Positions 8,397 through 16,747 of a stretch of DNA of 33,427 nucleotides are shown here, one piece after another (position 1 is the stretch's first letter; each line of letters opens with the position of its first letter). The translations under genes were made by a program, and so were the position numbers. The stretch spans positions 1 through 33,427 of the forward strand of contig CALJSB010000008.1 of NCBI GenBank assembly GCA_937976305.1. Reading direction: 5' to 3'. Below the pieces are notes generated by a model. It did no database searches and had not been told where the DNA came from. It worked only from the letters and a program-made list of their open reading frames with translations. Source of the DNA: an uncultured Acidimicrobiales bacterium. GTDB lineage: Bacteria; Actinomycetota; Acidimicrobiia; Acidimicrobiales; SZUA-35.

Positions 8397-9578
8397 TCAG
8401 GTCGCCGGAGCGATGACCAGCGAACCGTTGTGGCCGCCGAAGCCAAAGCTGTTCGACATCGCCGGGCCCGGCTCCCAGTCGCGAGCTTCGCCAACGACGA
8501 GGTCGAGCTCAGGGAGCTCGGGATCTGGCTGTTCGAAGCCTGCTGTCGGCGGGATCTGGCCGTGTTGCATCGAAAGGACGACGGCAACGGCTTCGAGAGC
8601 TCCGGCGGCACCGAGCGCGTGGCCGGTGACACCCTTGGTCGAGGTAACAATCGGCCCGCCGTCGGTGCCGAAGATCTTCGCCATGGCGTGTGACTCGGCC
8701 GCATCGTTGAGCGGTGTGGAGGTGCCGTGCGCGTTGATGTGGCGGATGTCTGCGGCGCTGAGCCCTGCGTCTTCGAGTGCCAATTCCATGCAACGGATGG
8801 CGCCGACACCTCCGGGGGAGGGTGCAGTGATGTGGTGGGCATCGGCAGTACTGGCTGAGCCCTTCACTTCGGCAAGGATCGTTGCGCCGCGAGCGACGGC
8901 GTTGTCCCACTCCTCGAGCACGAGCACGCCGGCCCCCTCAGCGATGATGAAACCATCGCGTCGTTGGTCGAATGGCATTGAGACTTCTTGACTCGACATC
9001 GCCGTCATGTTGCGAAAGCCCGCAATGGCCGTTGGCGTGAGCGAGGCCTCGCTACCGCCCGCCACGACGGCCTTGCAACGGCCGGACTTGATGAGCGAGG
9101 CTGCATTGCCGATCGAATGTGTCCCAGCGGCACAGGCGGTCACTGTGGCCTCGCAGGGGCCCTGGTAGCCGTACCGCATCGATACCGCAGCCGCAGCGGC
9201 ATTCGGCATCATCATGGGCACGAGAAACGGCGAGACGCGACGTCCGCCTTTTTCGTGGTTCACGACGATCTGCTTCTCGGTGGTGTCGATGCCACCGATG
9301 CCGCTGCCGATCAAGACGCCGATGCGTCCGGGGTCGACGTTGAGGTCGCCAGCCATCTCAATGGCTTCAGCCGCTGCGGCGAGCGCAAACTGGCTGAAGC
9401 GATCAGAGCGCCTGGCTTCCTTGGCATTGCCGTCGAAGTAGGGGAGCGGATCCCAATCTTGGACCTCGCGGCGGTCACCTTCCCCCGGGGCCGACAGCAG
9501 GCCGTTCCAAAAGGCCTCGATGCCGATTCCGCAGGGGGCGACGACACCAATGCCGGTTACGGCGACCCGGTGGGACAT
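8397..9578 (-). CDS. fabF: 3-oxoacyl-ACP synthase II
   Basis: The 393-residue thiolase-fold enzyme elongates acyl-ACP with malonyl-ACP. The catalytic triad is visible: Cys149 in TVTACAAGTHSIG, one His in NAHGTSTPLND and a second in KGVTGHALGAAGA. The C-terminal SNSFGFGGHNGS is the glycine-rich loop of KAS I/II enzymes. It is the last gene of the fab operon. Its ATG overlaps the stop of the carrier-protein gene as TGATG. Length is slightly below the usual ~410 residues. Confidence 0.96.
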   Translation of the reverse strand: MSHRVAVTGIGVVAPCGIGIEAFWNGLLSAPGEGDRREVQDWDPLPYFDGNAKEARRSDRFSQFALAAAAEAIEMAGDLNVDPGRIGVLIGSGIGGIDTTEKQIVVNHEKGGRRVSPFLVPMMMPNAAAAAVSMRYGYQGPCEATVTACAAGTHSIGNAASLIKSGRCKAVVAGGSEASLTPTAIAGFRNMTAMSSQEVSMPFDQRRDGFIIAEGAGVLVLEEWDNAVARGATILAEVKGSASTADAHHITAPSPGGVGAIRCMELALEDAGLSAADIRHINAHGTSTPLNDAAESHAMAKIFGTDGGPIVTSTKGVTGHALGAAGALEAVAVVLSMQHGQIPPTAGFEQPDPELPELDLVVGEARDWEPGPAMSNSFGFGGHNGSLVIAPAT

Positions 9579-9817
9579 CAGAGCTTTCCGACGACCAAGT
9601 CGTAGGCGGCTCCGACGGTCTCGACGCCGTCGAGCTCTTCTTCTTCGACGCTGACGTCGAACTCTTCTTCGAGGGCCATGACCAGCTCGACAAGATCGAG
9701 GGAATCGGCATCGAGATCCTCAGCGAAGCGGGCTTCTTTGGTCACCTTGTCGTCTTCGACAGACAAGACCTCGACCGCACACTTGCGAAATCGCTCGAAG
9801 TTCTTTTCATCACTCAC
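9578..9817 (-). CDS. acpP: Acyl carrier protein
   Basis: The 79-residue acidic protein has the 4'-phosphopantetheine site Ser39 in EDLDADSLDLVELVMALEEEF. It carries the growing acyl chain for the surrounding Fab enzymes. The start is GTG at 9817 with AAGGA 7 bases upstream. The frame is open further upstream, but that extension overlaps the end of fabG and looks non-coding. A separate TACAAT box upstream suggests extra expression, as expected for an abundant carrier. Confidence 0.95.
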   Translation of the reverse strand: MSDEKNFERFRKCAVEVLSVEDDKVTKEARFAEDLDADSLDLVELVMALEEEFDVSVEEEELDGVETVGAAYDLVVGKL

Positions 9818-9867
9818 GGGTAGTTCCTTTTGGTTTGACGCCGCCGAGAGGCAGCGGTTGCTAAGAA

Positions 9868-9873
9868 ATTGTA
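9868..9873 (-). promoter_or_regulatory. Possible internal -10 box upstream of acpP
   Basis: TACAAT on the minus strand differs from TATAAT at one position and lies 51 bases before the acpP GTG, in the 61-base gap after fabG. No good -35 match was seen 17 bases upstream. It could provide extra acpP transcript inside the operon. Confidence 0.3.
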
Positions 9874-9878
9874 TTGGG

Positions 9879-10610
9879 TCAGGCCCCGCCACCCATGCCG
9901 AGACCACCGTCGACTGGGATCGTTGCGCCGGTGATGTAACCGGCACCTTCTGAGGCGAGAAATGAAACGGCAGCGGCGACATCAGATGTCGTGCCAACGC
10001 GGCCGAGGGGGACGGCACCAACCAGGGCTTCTTTGGCATCGTCGCCAAGTGCGTCGAGCATGTCGGTTTCGATGGGGCCGGGGGCGACGAGATTGACGGT
10101 GATGTTGCGGGATGCGAACTCGCGGGCGAGGGAACGGCCGAGGCCGACGAGTCCGGCCTTGGAAGCTGCGTAGTTCGCTTGCCCGGTCTGGCCGAGTGAG
10201 CCGACGACCGAAGACATGAAGATGATGCGACCCCAACGGGCCTTCATCATCGGGCGGATGGCTCGCTTGGCCACCCGAAAGCTGCCAGACAGGTTCGCAT
10301 CGACAACGGCGTCGAAGTCGTCTTCGCTCATACGAAGCACGAGCATGTCCTTGGTGATGCCGGCGTTGGCGACAAGCACAGAGACCGCACCAACGCGCTG
10401 TTCGATCTCGGTGAATGCCGCATCGATTGACTCACTGCTGGTCACGTCGAGCGACACCCATTCCATGCCGGTCGGTACCTCGGCTGGTTCTGACCGTGAG
10501 GCGATCACGACGGTGTAGCCGTCGGCTTGCAGCTGGTGAGCACACGCCAGCCCAATGCCCCGACTTCCCCCCGTGACGAGCGCAACCTTGTCGGGCTGTC
10601 TGTCGCTCAT
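9879..10610 (-). CDS. fabG: 3-oxoacyl-ACP reductase
   Basis: The 243-residue short-chain dehydrogenase uses NADPH to reduce 3-oxoacyl-ACP. Motifs: GGSRGIG (14-20) for the cofactor, NAG at 82-84, catalytic Ser134 in FMSSVVGS and Tyr147/Lys151 in YAASK. The end, TGATIPVDGGLGMGGG, is the usual FabG terminus. The ATG at 10610 overlaps the fabH stop as ATGA. The open frame runs further upstream, but only into fabH. Confidence 0.95.
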   Translation of the reverse strand: MSDRQPDKVALVTGGSRGIGLACAHQLQADGYTVVIASRSEPAEVPTGMEWVSLDVTSSESIDAAFTEIEQRVGAVSVLVANAGITKDMLVLRMSEDDFDAVVDANLSGSFRVAKRAIRPMMKARWGRIIFMSSVVGSLGQTGQANYAASKAGLVGLGRSLAREFASRNITVNLVAPGPIETDMLDALGDDAKEALVGAVPLGRVGTTSDVAAAVSFLASEGAGYITGATIPVDGGLGMGGGA

Positions 10611-11560
10611 GCGGTGGTCGCCGAGCGCGCATCGCCGGCCCAGCGCACGATGGTGGTGGCCCAGGTCATGCCGGCGCCGAATCCGATCAACATCACCGTG
10701 TCGCCGTCGGAGATCCGGCCCTCGTCGAGGACCTTGTCGAGGGCAAGAGGAATGGAGGCCGCGGAGGTGTTGCCGGTTTCTTCGAGCCGCATTCCGGTCT
10801 GTTCCATGGTGAAGCCCAATCGCTTCCATGCAGCTTCGACGATGCGGACGTTGGCCTGGTGAGGGACGACGAAATCGATGTCGTCGACGGTGAGCCCAGC
10901 CCGGTCGAGTGCGGCGTTCGCCGATCGCTGGATGGCGGTGACGGCTTGACGGAACACCTCTTTGCCATCCATGAGCATGGTGTCACCGTGTTCAGCCCAC
11001 AGAATCTTGATGTATTTGCCATCGGCGCCGAGATCCCATCCAAGGATCTCACCACCGCCGCCAGTTTCGATGACGGCGGCGCCGGCTCCGTTACCGAACA
11101 GAATCCCGGTGCCGCGGTCGGTGTAGTCGGTCATGCGGTCGAGCGTTTCTGCTCCGACAACGAGGATCCGCTTCTGGCCTTGCAGTAGAAAGCCGTTTGC
11201 GAGAACGAGGCCGTAGACCCAACCCGAACAGGCAGCCTGAATGTCGAGAGCGCCGCAATCCAGACCGAGATTCTCAGCCACCGCCGGAGCAGTGCCCGGC
11301 AGCATGTAGTCGGGAGTTGTCGTTGCGAGCAGCAGTTGATCGATGTCTTCTGGGCCGACGTTGGCCCGCTCCATCGCCGCGGCAGCTGCCTCGGTTGCGA
11401 GACCGGACGTCGTGCCACCCAAGTAGCGAGAACCGATGCCAGTTCGCTCGCGAATCCACTCGTCGCTCGTATCCATCGTTTCGGCGAGTTCGTCGTTGGT
11501 CAACAGCTTGTCGGGGAGCGCTGCACCAAGTCCGGCGAATCGGAAGCCGTGTTGGGTCAT
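10607..11560 (-). CDS. fabH: 3-oxoacyl-ACP synthase III
   Basis: The 317-residue enzyme starts fatty acid synthesis by condensing an acyl-CoA primer with malonyl-ACP. The triad is Cys111 in IQAACSGWVYGL, His234 in VPHQANVRI and Asn264 in ETGNTSAAS. The N-terminus SDEWIRERTGIGSRY is also characteristic. The ATG at 11560 has AAGGA 10 bases upstream. It lies 40 bases after fabD. The primer preference cannot be told from the sequence. Confidence 0.96.
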   Translation of the reverse strand: MTQHGFRFAGLGAALPDKLLTNDELAETMDTSDEWIRERTGIGSRYLGGTTSGLATEAAAAAMERANVGPEDIDQLLLATTTPDYMLPGTAPAVAENLGLDCGALDIQAACSGWVYGLVLANGFLLQGQKRILVVGAETLDRMTDYTDRGTGILFGNGAGAAVIETGGGGEILGWDLGADGKYIKILWAEHGDTMLMDGKEVFRQAVTAIQRSANAALDRAGLTVDDIDFVVPHQANVRIVEAAWKRLGFTMEQTGMRLEETGNTSAASIPLALDKVLDEGRISDGDTVMLIGFGAGMTWATTIVRWAGDARSATTA

Positions 11561-11600
11561 GAGGGCGAAATCCTTGTGGGGGCGGGGGAGGTGCGGGCGA

Positions 11601-12785
11601 TCAGGTGACTCGAAGCCAGGCGATGGGTTGCGAGGTGGTGACTCGTTCCCCAGACATGGCGAGAAGTCCCTGAAGACGTCCGCTGAACGCTGATCGTACG
11701 TCGTGGTTGCCGACCGTGCCGATCAGGTCGCCACGATCAATCGTTTGATCTTTGGCAACGGAAGGTGCCGGTTCGAAAACGCCGTTGGCGGGACTCACGA
11801 CGAGCCGCTCAACCGCAGAGAGAACTTCGCCTTCGACGACCCCGCCAGTCTCCGATCCGTGCGAAAGCGCGTCAAGGAGCTTGTCGACGTCACCGGGCGT
11901 AGACACGCTGATGTTCGTGGCGGCCTTGATGGTGCGCTTGGCCATACCGGTGAGCACCGTGCCGGGGCCGAGTTCGAGGAAGACATTCACACCGGCGTCG
12001 TGGAGGTTGTGCAGTGTCGAGCGCCAGCGCACGGGGCTGGTGAGCTGGGCACCCATCAAGCTGGCCCATTCTGCCGGGTCGCTGTGGGCCAAGCCGTCGA
12101 CGTTGGCAAAGACCGGCCGGTTTGGTTGCCGGATGTCGGTGTCGTCGATGGCTTTGCGAAGTCGATCGCGGGCCTGCGACATGAAGGGTGTGTGGAAGGC
12201 TCCGCCCACTTTCAGCCCCATGACCCGCTTCGCTCCGAGTTCCTTGGCCTGAACGCCGGCGGCTTCGATGGCGGCCGGTGAGCCAGCGATGACCACTTGC
12301 CCAGGTGCATTGAAGTTGGCAACCCAGACATCGCCATCGGTGCGGCTACAAGCGATCTCGACCTGATCGTCGTCGAGGCCGAGAACGGCCGCCATGGTTC
12401 CGTGTTCGGCATCGGCGGCGCTCTGCATGGCGCTTCCACGTTCGCTCACGAGCGTGACACCGTCTTCGAAACTGATGGCTCCTGCGGCCGTCAACGCGGA
12501 ATACTCACCCAGACTGTGGCCGGCGTGAAAGGCCGGTTCGACACCGGTCCGTTCGACGGCATCGAGCACGATCATGCTCTGCACGAACGTCGCGAGCTGC
12601 GAGTTGCGAGTCTCTTTCAGCTCGTCAGCATCTGCGGTCAACAGCAATGCCTCGACATCGCGACCCGAGACATCACTGGCCTCGGCAACCAGCTCCCACG
12701 AAGGGTGGTTGCGCCACGCCTCGCCCATTCCTGGCGCTTGGGACCCCTGCCCGGGGAACGTGAACGCAATCATCACAGCAGTCAT
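11601..12785 (-). CDS. fabD: Malonyl-CoA:ACP transacylase with a C-terminal biotinyl/lipoyl-like domain
   Basis: Residues 1-310 form FabD: FTFPGQGSQ at the N-terminus, nucleophile Ser91 in AGHSLGEYSAL, catalytic His198 in GGAFHTPFM and ELGPGTVLTGM. It loads malonate onto the carrier protein. About 65 extra residues (329-392) follow, with the two-halved pattern of a biotinyl/lipoyl barrel: VVSPANGVF, RGDLIGTV, VRSAFSGRLQGLL, GERVTTSQPIAWLRV. The turn that normally holds the modified lysine (EAMKM or similar) reads GNHD, so it is probably not biotinylated or lipoylated. Usual FabD is about 310 residues. Starts at 12785 and 12773 are both possible; neither has a clear ribosome site. It is first in the fab operon. 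Confidence 0.93.
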   Translation of the reverse strand: MTAVMIAFTFPGQGSQAPGMGEAWRNHPSWELVAEASDVSGRDVEALLLTADADELKETRNSQLATFVQSMIVLDAVERTGVEPAFHAGHSLGEYSALTAAGAISFEDGVTLVSERGSAMQSAADAEHGTMAAVLGLDDDQVEIACSRTDGDVWVANFNAPGQVVIAGSPAAIEAAGVQAKELGAKRVMGLKVGGAFHTPFMSQARDRLRKAIDDTDIRQPNRPVFANVDGLAHSDPAEWASLMGAQLTSPVRWRSTLHNLHDAGVNVFLELGPGTVLTGMAKRTIKAATNISVSTPGDVDKLLDALSHGSETGGVVEGEVLSAVERLVVSPANGVFEPAPSVAKDQTIDRGDLIGTVGNHDVRSAFSGRLQGLLAMSGERVTTSQPIAWLRVT

Positions 12786-12995
12786 CAGGACATCAGACTA
12801 CGAAGTGTCCCGTGACGTTTCATGTTGTGCGAAATTTCTCTGCAGATTTTTCCGAGGTTCCCGAGTCAGCGTTGACTTGGCCAGTGTTGACTCGGCCAGT
12901 GTTGACTCGGCCAGGGTTGGCCCGGTCAGAGGTTCGCGAACAAGTCCGATACGTCGGGCTGTCGAGCGGGTAACCTAACGGGCTCCGAACATCCA
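12786..12995. other. Gene-free gap between fabD and tRNA-Leu
   Basis: This divergent gap must hold the start signals of the fab operon (minus) and tRNA-Leu (plus). It contains a 15-base tandem repeat (12871-12915, listed separately). TAACCT at 12971-12976 could be a -10 box for the tRNA, and TAGTCT on the minus strand, just before the fabD ATG, could be one for fabD. Neither has a clear -35 partner. Confidence 0.4.
12871..12915. repeat. Three tandem 15-base repeats
   Basis: Units at 12871-12885, 12886-12900 and 12901-12915 read GTTGACTYGGCCAGK, differing only at position 8 and the last base. A decayed fourth unit begins at 12916 (GTTGGCCCGGTCAGA). Each unit includes TTGACT. The array lies in the divergent fabD/tRNA gap and could be an operator array or simple slippage. 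Confidence 0.8.
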
Positions 12996-13078
12996 GCCCG
13001 GGTGGCGGAACGGCAGACGCGGCGGACTCAAAATCCGCTGTCCGAAAGGGCGTGTGGGTTCGAATCCCACCCCGGGCA
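12996..13078 (+). tRNA. tRNA-Leu (anticodon CAA)
   Basis: Acceptor arms GCCCGGG (12996-13002) and CCCGGGC (13071-13077) pair perfectly, with discriminator A13078. The anticodon stem GCGGA/TCCGC holds the loop CTCAAAA with anticodon CAA at 13029-13031, which reads UUG. A long variable arm (GTCC-GAAA-GGGC) marks a class II tRNA. The T arm has GTTCGAATC. The 3' CCA is not encoded. Confidence 0.97.
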
Positions 13079-13111
13079 CATTTCATCGTCAACAGGAGCC
13101 TTGAAGCATCT

Positions 13112-13402
13112 ATGTCCCGAGCTTCCATAGAGCGTCGCATCGGCGAGCTTTCCCAGGAACTCAATGCGGCGAGGGAAGAACTTCGGGTACTCGATGAGCA
13201 GATCGAGCACTTTGCTGAATCAGCCGATGACGCACGTTTGCGGGCGATGGTGTCAGAGACACCGCTCGCTACCCGTGAACACGACGAAGCTGCTCGTACG
13301 GTGAGTTCGATGCGGCGCGACCGGGCGGTGTGGGCCGAACGGGTGACGGCCATCGAAAAGCGCCAAGACGAGTTACTCGATCAGATGTTGGATGCCAAGT
13401 GA
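13112..13402 (+). CDS. Small predicted coiled-coil protein
   Basis: The 96-residue, charged, mostly helical protein has heptad-like leucine spacing in MSRASIERRIGELSQELNAA and again in the C-terminal VTAIEKRQDELLDQML. There is no signal peptide, membrane segment or known catalytic motif. The frame is open back to 13052, inside the tRNA, so the ATG at 13112 is chosen; only a weak GAAG precedes it. Its stop overlaps an alternative start of pdtaR, which suggests co-transcription with the regulator and polA. I do not recognise the family. Confidence 0.7.
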   Translation: MSRASIERRIGELSQELNAAREELRVLDEQIEHFAESADDARLRAMVSETPLATREHDEAARTVSSMRRDRAVWAERVTAIEKRQDELLDQMLDAK

Positions 13403-13424
13403 ACAGCGCGTTGCCGGAGGGGTC

Positions 13425-14012
13425 ATGACTGCGAGTGAGACGGTGCGTTTGGTCATCGCTGAAGACGAGGCACTGATTCGTCTCGACCTCAAAGAAACCC
13501 TCGAGGACGAGGGCTACACCGTGATCGGCGAGGCGTCTGACGGGGCCGAAGCCATCTCGCTGGTGCGAACACTCGAACCCGACCTCGTGATCCTCGACAT
13601 CAAGATGCCGGGCACCGACGGTCTTGTCGCAGCCCGCGAGATCATTGCTGATCAGCTCGCAGCCGTCGTGATTCTGACGGCGTTTTCTCAGCGAGACCTG
13701 ATTGAGCAAGCTCGCGATGTTGGTGCGCTCGCCTACGTTGTCAAACCGTTCCATCGAAATGAGCTCGTGCCTGCAATCGAGCTGGCGCTTGCCCGGTTTC
13801 GGGAAGTGGTCGCGTTGTCGGCCCACGCCGACTCGTTGTCTGAGAAGCTCGACAACCGCAAGACGATCGACCGAGCGAAAGGCAAGCTCATGGACGATCA
13901 CGGGCACACCGAAAACGACGCTTTTCGCTTTCTGCAGACCAATGCGATGAGTGCCCGTTCCAGCATGAAAGAAATCGCGCAAAAGGTCTTGGACGGAGAG
14001 TTGTCACCCTGA
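13425..14012 (+). CDS. pdtaR: Response regulator with an RNA-binding ANTAR domain (PdtaR type)
   Basis: The 195-residue product has a receiver domain with acidic pocket residues in IAEDEAL, phospho-acceptor Asp58 in VILDIKMPG and Lys107 in VVKPF. The C-terminal ANTAR domain has IDRAKGKLMDDHGHTENDAFRFLQ. In mycobacteria PdtaR is phosphorylated by PdtaS and binds paired RNA hairpins to stop premature termination of target messages. No PdtaS-like kinase is adjacent here; the kinase at 30506 belongs to the NarL-partner type. The ATG at 13425 has GGAGGGG just upstream; an in-frame ATG at 13392 is less likely. The stop overlaps the polA ATG as TGATG. Confidence 0.93.
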   Translation: MTASETVRLVIAEDEALIRLDLKETLEDEGYTVIGEASDGAEAISLVRTLEPDLVILDIKMPGTDGLVAAREIIADQLAAVVILTAFSQRDLIEQARDVGALAYVVKPFHRNELVPAIELALARFREVVALSAHADSLSEKLDNRKTIDRAKGKLMDDHGHTENDAFRFLQTNAMSARSSMKEIAQKVLDGELSP

Positions 14013-16717
14013 TGTCGACGTTGATGCTGATCGACGGAAACTCCCTCACCTATCGGGCCTTTCATGCGCTGCCGCCCGATCTTGCAACATCATCTGGCCA
14101 AGTCACCAACGCTGTGTACGGCTTCACGTCGATGCTCATCAACTTGGTCCGTGATCACACGCCTGATGGCGTTGCCGTTGCCTTTGACCTTCCGCAGCCC
14201 ACGTTCCGTCATGAACAGGTGGCGACGTACAAGGCAAATCGCGAGAAGGCGCCGGATGTGCTGCGCGAGCAGATGGGGCTCGTGCGTCAGGTCATCGAAA
14301 CCCTGAAGCTGCCGATCATCGATCTGCCGGGGTATGAGGCTGACGACATCATTGCCACCTTGGCCACTCGAGCTGCGGCTGCGTCCCACGATGTTCTGAT
14401 CGTCACCGGCGACCGCGACAGCTACCAACTGGTCGAGGATCCGCACATCAAGGTCGTCTACAACAAGCGAGGCGTCAGTGACTATGCGCTGTACGACGAG
14501 GCTGGCATTGTCGAACGAACGGGCGTCCACCCCACCAAGTACGTGCAATACGCAGCTCTGCGTGGCGACAAATCGGACAACCTGCCTGGCGTGCCCGGTG
14601 TCGGCGAGAAAACCGCGGCCAAGCTGATCAACAAGTACGGCGGTGTCGAGGGCATCCTCGATGCCGTCGAGGAACAGACACCCAAGCTGCGGCAAAATCT
14701 CGAAGAAAACGCCGATCTGGCTCGTTTGAACGTCGTCGTCATGGAGCTGGAGCGCGATGCGCCGGTTGATGCGGACATCGAGACCATGTTCGAACTCGAC
14801 CCGATTGAGACCGAAGAGCTCGACCGGCTGGTCGAGTTTCTCGAGTTTCACTCACTGAAGCCTCGGCTGCTTGCGGCGTTTGCCGGGCTGAATGGCCCCT
14901 CCGAAGGCGACGGAACCATCAGCGACGACGATGCCGACGAGCTCGAAGTTTCGGTTGTCGACGATCTCACCGATGAGCGGTGGCAATCGCTTGCCGAGCC
15001 AGGGCAGCCGGTTGCGATCGCTCCCGGGTTCGATGGCGATGTGCTTGTCGGATTGGCCGCTGTGCTCGACGTCGACAATGGCGTTGTTGGCTGGGCCCCG
15101 CTCACCGATCTGCCAGACGTGCTCGTCGACGTGCTCACCAAGCCGGTCGTGCGCCTCCAAGATGGCGACGCCGATCCGAGCGGAAGCCGGGGGTTCTGGG
15201 CCCACGACGCCAAGCCCATGATGCGTGCGCTGTTGGCTCACCTCGACCGCCTCGACGGAATCATGGCCGACACCGCTCTCGGCGAGTACCTGCTCGAACC
15301 GAGTCGCACGTCGTATCCACTGGGTGAGGCGCTCGCCGCCCGCACAGCTTGGCGTTTGCCGGACGATGCAGCGCCCCCAGAGGGGCAGCTCGACTTCGGC
15401 GCGGAATCGACGACGCCAGCCGAACGGGCAGCAACGGACGCTCTGGCGGTTGCTCGCTTGGCGCCTGCTGTCATCGAGCAGATCGTTGACGACGGCGTCA
15501 TCGAGCTGTTTGTCAACGTCGAAGTGCCGCTTGTCGGTGTCTTGGCGCGGATGGAGCATCTCGGTGTTGCCGTTGATCGAGCAGAGCTCGAAACGCTCAA
15601 CGCCGACATGACGGCAGAAGCCGAGCAACTAGCGGCCCAGATCCAGGAAGACGCTGGACGAGAGTTCAACGTCAACTCCACCAAGATCCTGCGAGAGGTG
15701 CTGTTCGACGATCTTGGCCTCACGCCTGGCAAGAAGACCAAAACCGGCTACTCCACCGATCAAGCAACGCTCGAGAAGCTTGTTGGCGAACACCCGATTA
15801 TCGAGCACCTCCTCCGTTACCGCGAGGTCGAGAAACTCCGCTCGACGTACGGAACCTCATTGCTCGCCGAAGTCGCGGACGACGGCCGTATTCACGCCAC
15901 GTTCAACCAGACGGTGGCCCGCACCGGCCGGTTGTCGAGCGAGCATCCAAACCTGCACAACATTCCGGTCCGAACCGAGCTTGGTCGCAGCTTCCGACGG
16001 GCGTTTGTTCCCGAAGGCGATACCGAGTTTCTGGTTGCCGACTACAACCAGATCGAGCTTCGCTGCATCGCCCATCTCGCTGAAGATCCGGGCTTGATCG
16101 AGGCCTTCACCGCCGGTTCGGATGTTCACTCAGCCGTCGCGGGGCGGGTTTTCGACATTGCCCCAGAAGAGGTCGATTTCGAACAGCGCAGCAAGGCAAA
16201 GATGGTGAGCTACGGCTTGGCCTACGGCATGGAGGCGTACGGCCTGGGCCAACGCCTCGGGATTCGCACAAGCGAAGCAGCCGACATCCTCGATGCCTAT
16301 TTCGAGGGATTTCCCGCCGTGCGCTCCTACATGGACGCAACGGTCACTGAGGCCCGCAACAAGGGATACACCGAGACCCTCTTCGGACGTCGTCGCATCA
16401 TTCCCGAGCTGATGTCGGACAATCCTCGCGTTCGCCAGGCGGGCGAGCGCCAAGCGATGAACGCCGGCATTCAAGGACTGGCAGCCGACATCTTCAAGGT
16501 TGCCCTGGTCCGGCTCGAGCGGCGGCTTCTCGATGAAGGTGTTGCCTCTCGCGTGGTGTTGCAGGTCCACGATGAGGTGATTCTCGAGGTGCCGCCGAAA
16601 GAGAAAGAGAAGGCCTCCGAGCTGGTTCTCGAAGAAATGTCCGGCGCCTTTGAGCTTCACGTTCCGCTCGACGTCAACATGTCGTTCGGCGCCACATGGG
16701 CCGACGCCAAAGACTGA
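14012..16717 (+). CDS. polA: DNA polymerase I
   Basis: The 901-residue product has three parts. Residues 1-290 form the 5'-3' exonuclease (MLIDGNSLTYRAFHALP, VTGDRDSYQLV, GDKSDNLPGVPGVGEKTA). Residues ~300-480 form a 3'-5' exonuclease fold in which the acidic metal ligands are not recognisable, so proofreading is probably lost, as in other Actinobacteria. The polymerase follows: motif A ADYNQIELR, motif B RSKAKMVSYGLAYG and motif C VHDEV. Motif B has Tyr where E. coli has Phe762, and motif A has Asn where Ser is usual. It fills gaps in repair and removes Okazaki primers. It is translationally coupled to pdtaR. Confidence 0.97.
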   Translation: MSTLMLIDGNSLTYRAFHALPPDLATSSGQVTNAVYGFTSMLINLVRDHTPDGVAVAFDLPQPTFRHEQVATYKANREKAPDVLREQMGLVRQVIETLKLPIIDLPGYEADDIIATLATRAAAASHDVLIVTGDRDSYQLVEDPHIKVVYNKRGVSDYALYDEAGIVERTGVHPTKYVQYAALRGDKSDNLPGVPGVGEKTAAKLINKYGGVEGILDAVEEQTPKLRQNLEENADLARLNVVVMELERDAPVDADIETMFELDPIETEELDRLVEFLEFHSLKPRLLAAFAGLNGPSEGDGTISDDDADELEVSVVDDLTDERWQSLAEPGQPVAIAPGFDGDVLVGLAAVLDVDNGVVGWAPLTDLPDVLVDVLTKPVVRLQDGDADPSGSRGFWAHDAKPMMRALLAHLDRLDGIMADTALGEYLLEPSRTSYPLGEALAARTAWRLPDDAAPPEGQLDFGAESTTPAERAATDALAVARLAPAVIEQIVDDGVIELFVNVEVPLVGVLARMEHLGVAVDRAELETLNADMTAEAEQLAAQIQEDAGREFNVNSTKILREVLFDDLGLTPGKKTKTGYSTDQATLEKLVGEHPIIEHLLRYREVEKLRSTYGTSLLAEVADDGRIHATFNQTVARTGRLSSEHPNLHNIPVRTELGRSFRRAFVPEGDTEFLVADYNQIELRCIAHLAEDPGLIEAFTAGSDVHSAVAGRVFDIAPEEVDFEQRSKAKMVSYGLAYGMEAYGLGQRLGIRTSEAADILDAYFEGFPAVRSYMDATVTEARNKGYTETLFGRRRIIPELMSDNPRVRQAGERQAMNAGIQGLAADIFKVALVRLERRLLDEGVASRVVLQVHDEVILEVPPKEKEKASELVLEEMSGAFELHVPLDVNMSFGATWADAKD

Positions 16718-16747
16718 CGTCGCCCGCCGCGGGAACCTGAAGACACG

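Noticed and set aside
9818..10048. N-terminal extension of the acyl carrier protein
   Set aside because: It overlaps the 3' end of fabG and has no family support. GTG at 9817 has a good ribosome site and gives the standard length.
12871..12930. CRISPR-like array from the 15-base repeats
   Set aside because: The units are directly adjacent with no spacers, and no cas genes are present.
13052..13111. Start of the small coiled-coil protein inside the tRNA
   Set aside because: The first 20 codons would lie partly in tRNA-Leu. The ATG at 13112 is the sensible start.
12820..13353. Minus-strand frame across the tRNA and coiled-coil gene
   Set aside because: It runs through the tRNA and the tandem repeat and its composition is typical of a non-coding shadow.
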